In this document: positions 8,822 through 8,978 of the stretch, piece by piece | Position numbering within the stretch: position 1 is the stretch's first letter | Layout of the letters: every line of letters begins with the position of its first letter | Assembly: GCA_964348695.1 (NCBI GenBank) | Contig: CAYGDI010000011.1 | Location: 1-8,978 of the forward strand | Direction: 5' to 3' | From: JACPYF01 sp964348695 | Lineage (GTDB): Bacteria; Patescibacteriota; Saccharimonadia; Saccharimonadales; Saccharimonadaceae | Length of the DNA stretch: 8,978 nt | Notes under the pieces: model-generated | Told to the model about the DNA's origin: nothing | Seen by the model: the letters and a program-made list of their open reading frames with translations, nothing else | The model's database searches: none | Position numbers and translations under genes: made by a program

Positions 8822-8978
8822 GGCAGAACATCAAGGTTGAAAATTGGCTGGACGCCGATGGCAATCCCTCGGGTGGGACTGTCGTCGGCACCGGCCTTGA
8901 GATTCAGTGGCAGAACGGACCGTTGGGACGTGGCGAAGAACGTCAGGAGCCGAACGGGGCGTTCGTTGAAGATGTCAT
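8818..8978 (+). CDS. Partial phage protein, 'NGAFVEDV' type, runs off the window
   Basis: The first 53 codons of a gene that continues past the right edge. The ATG overlaps the previous stop; there is no strong Shine-Dalgarno, so coupling is likely. The product begins MRQNIKVENWLDADGNPSGG, then GTGLEIQWQNGPLGRGEERQ and EPNGAFVEDV. The 'GxGxxIxWQxGPLGRG...NGAFVEDV' pattern is one I recall from a widespread phage protein of unknown function, often in early DNA-metabolism clusters. No catalytic motif can be assigned from this portion. Confidence 0.65.
   Translation, partial: MRQNIKVENWLDADGNPSGGTVVGTGLEIQWQNGPLGRGEERQEPNGAFVEDV

Overview
The window looks like the early, non-structural region of a double-stranded DNA bacteriophage or a closely related prophage. 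Genes are short and tightly packed. Stop and start codons commonly overlap (ATGA, GTGA, TAATG, TGATG), Shine-Dalgarno sites are strong (often TTGGAGG), and most products are 40-160 residue proteins of unknown function. One larger gene resembles a phage single-strand-annealing recombinase. A Rho-independent terminator and a sigma70-like promoter point to a bacterial host, but the host genus cannot be read from the sequence. No capsid, tail, lysis, integrase, polymerase, tRNA or CRISPR locus is visible.

Left arm, 1-1249, minus strand: a small single-pass membrane protein (1028-1249), a long spacer whose transcript is C-rich and G-poor (about 780-1027, with a doubtful ORF), a 68-residue ribbon-helix-helix-like protein (518-724), and a 112-residue protein with a predicted coiled coil (69-407). 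Two perfect tandem copies of a 25-bp unit, holding four TGATTCA sites, lie directly upstream of the ribbon-helix-helix gene and look like its operator.

Divergent junction, 1250-1341: outward-facing Shine-Dalgarno sites and two AAGCCGAG octamers.

Rightward unit 1, 1342-5599: an HNH-like zinc protein followed by about a dozen small genes. Several carry zinc ribbons. Two short coding segments are duplicated almost exactly between neighbouring but otherwise different genes. Two intergenic gaps contain predicted hairpins. The unit ends with a 50-residue zinc ribbon and a good Rho-independent terminator (5621-5653).

Rightward unit 2, 5652 to the right edge: a near-consensus promoter (TTGACT, 17 bp, TAGTAT) with a 10-bp palindrome across its spacer. 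It is followed by a second 42-residue zinc ribbon, a 136-residue unknown, a 47-residue two-helix membrane protein, a 139-residue unknown, the 516-residue RecT/Bet-like protein, a 131-residue protein of a type often seen in phages, and the start of a gene that leaves the window. This unit is probably a recombination/replication module; the small zinc proteins of unit 1 are plausibly host-takeover or accessory factors, but that is inference.

The strongest non-gene signal is the heptamer AGCCGAG: twelve copies on the + strand, none on the - strand, all between 58 and 4649. Six lie outside the confidently called genes, including five in the leftward-transcribed arm and divergent junction.
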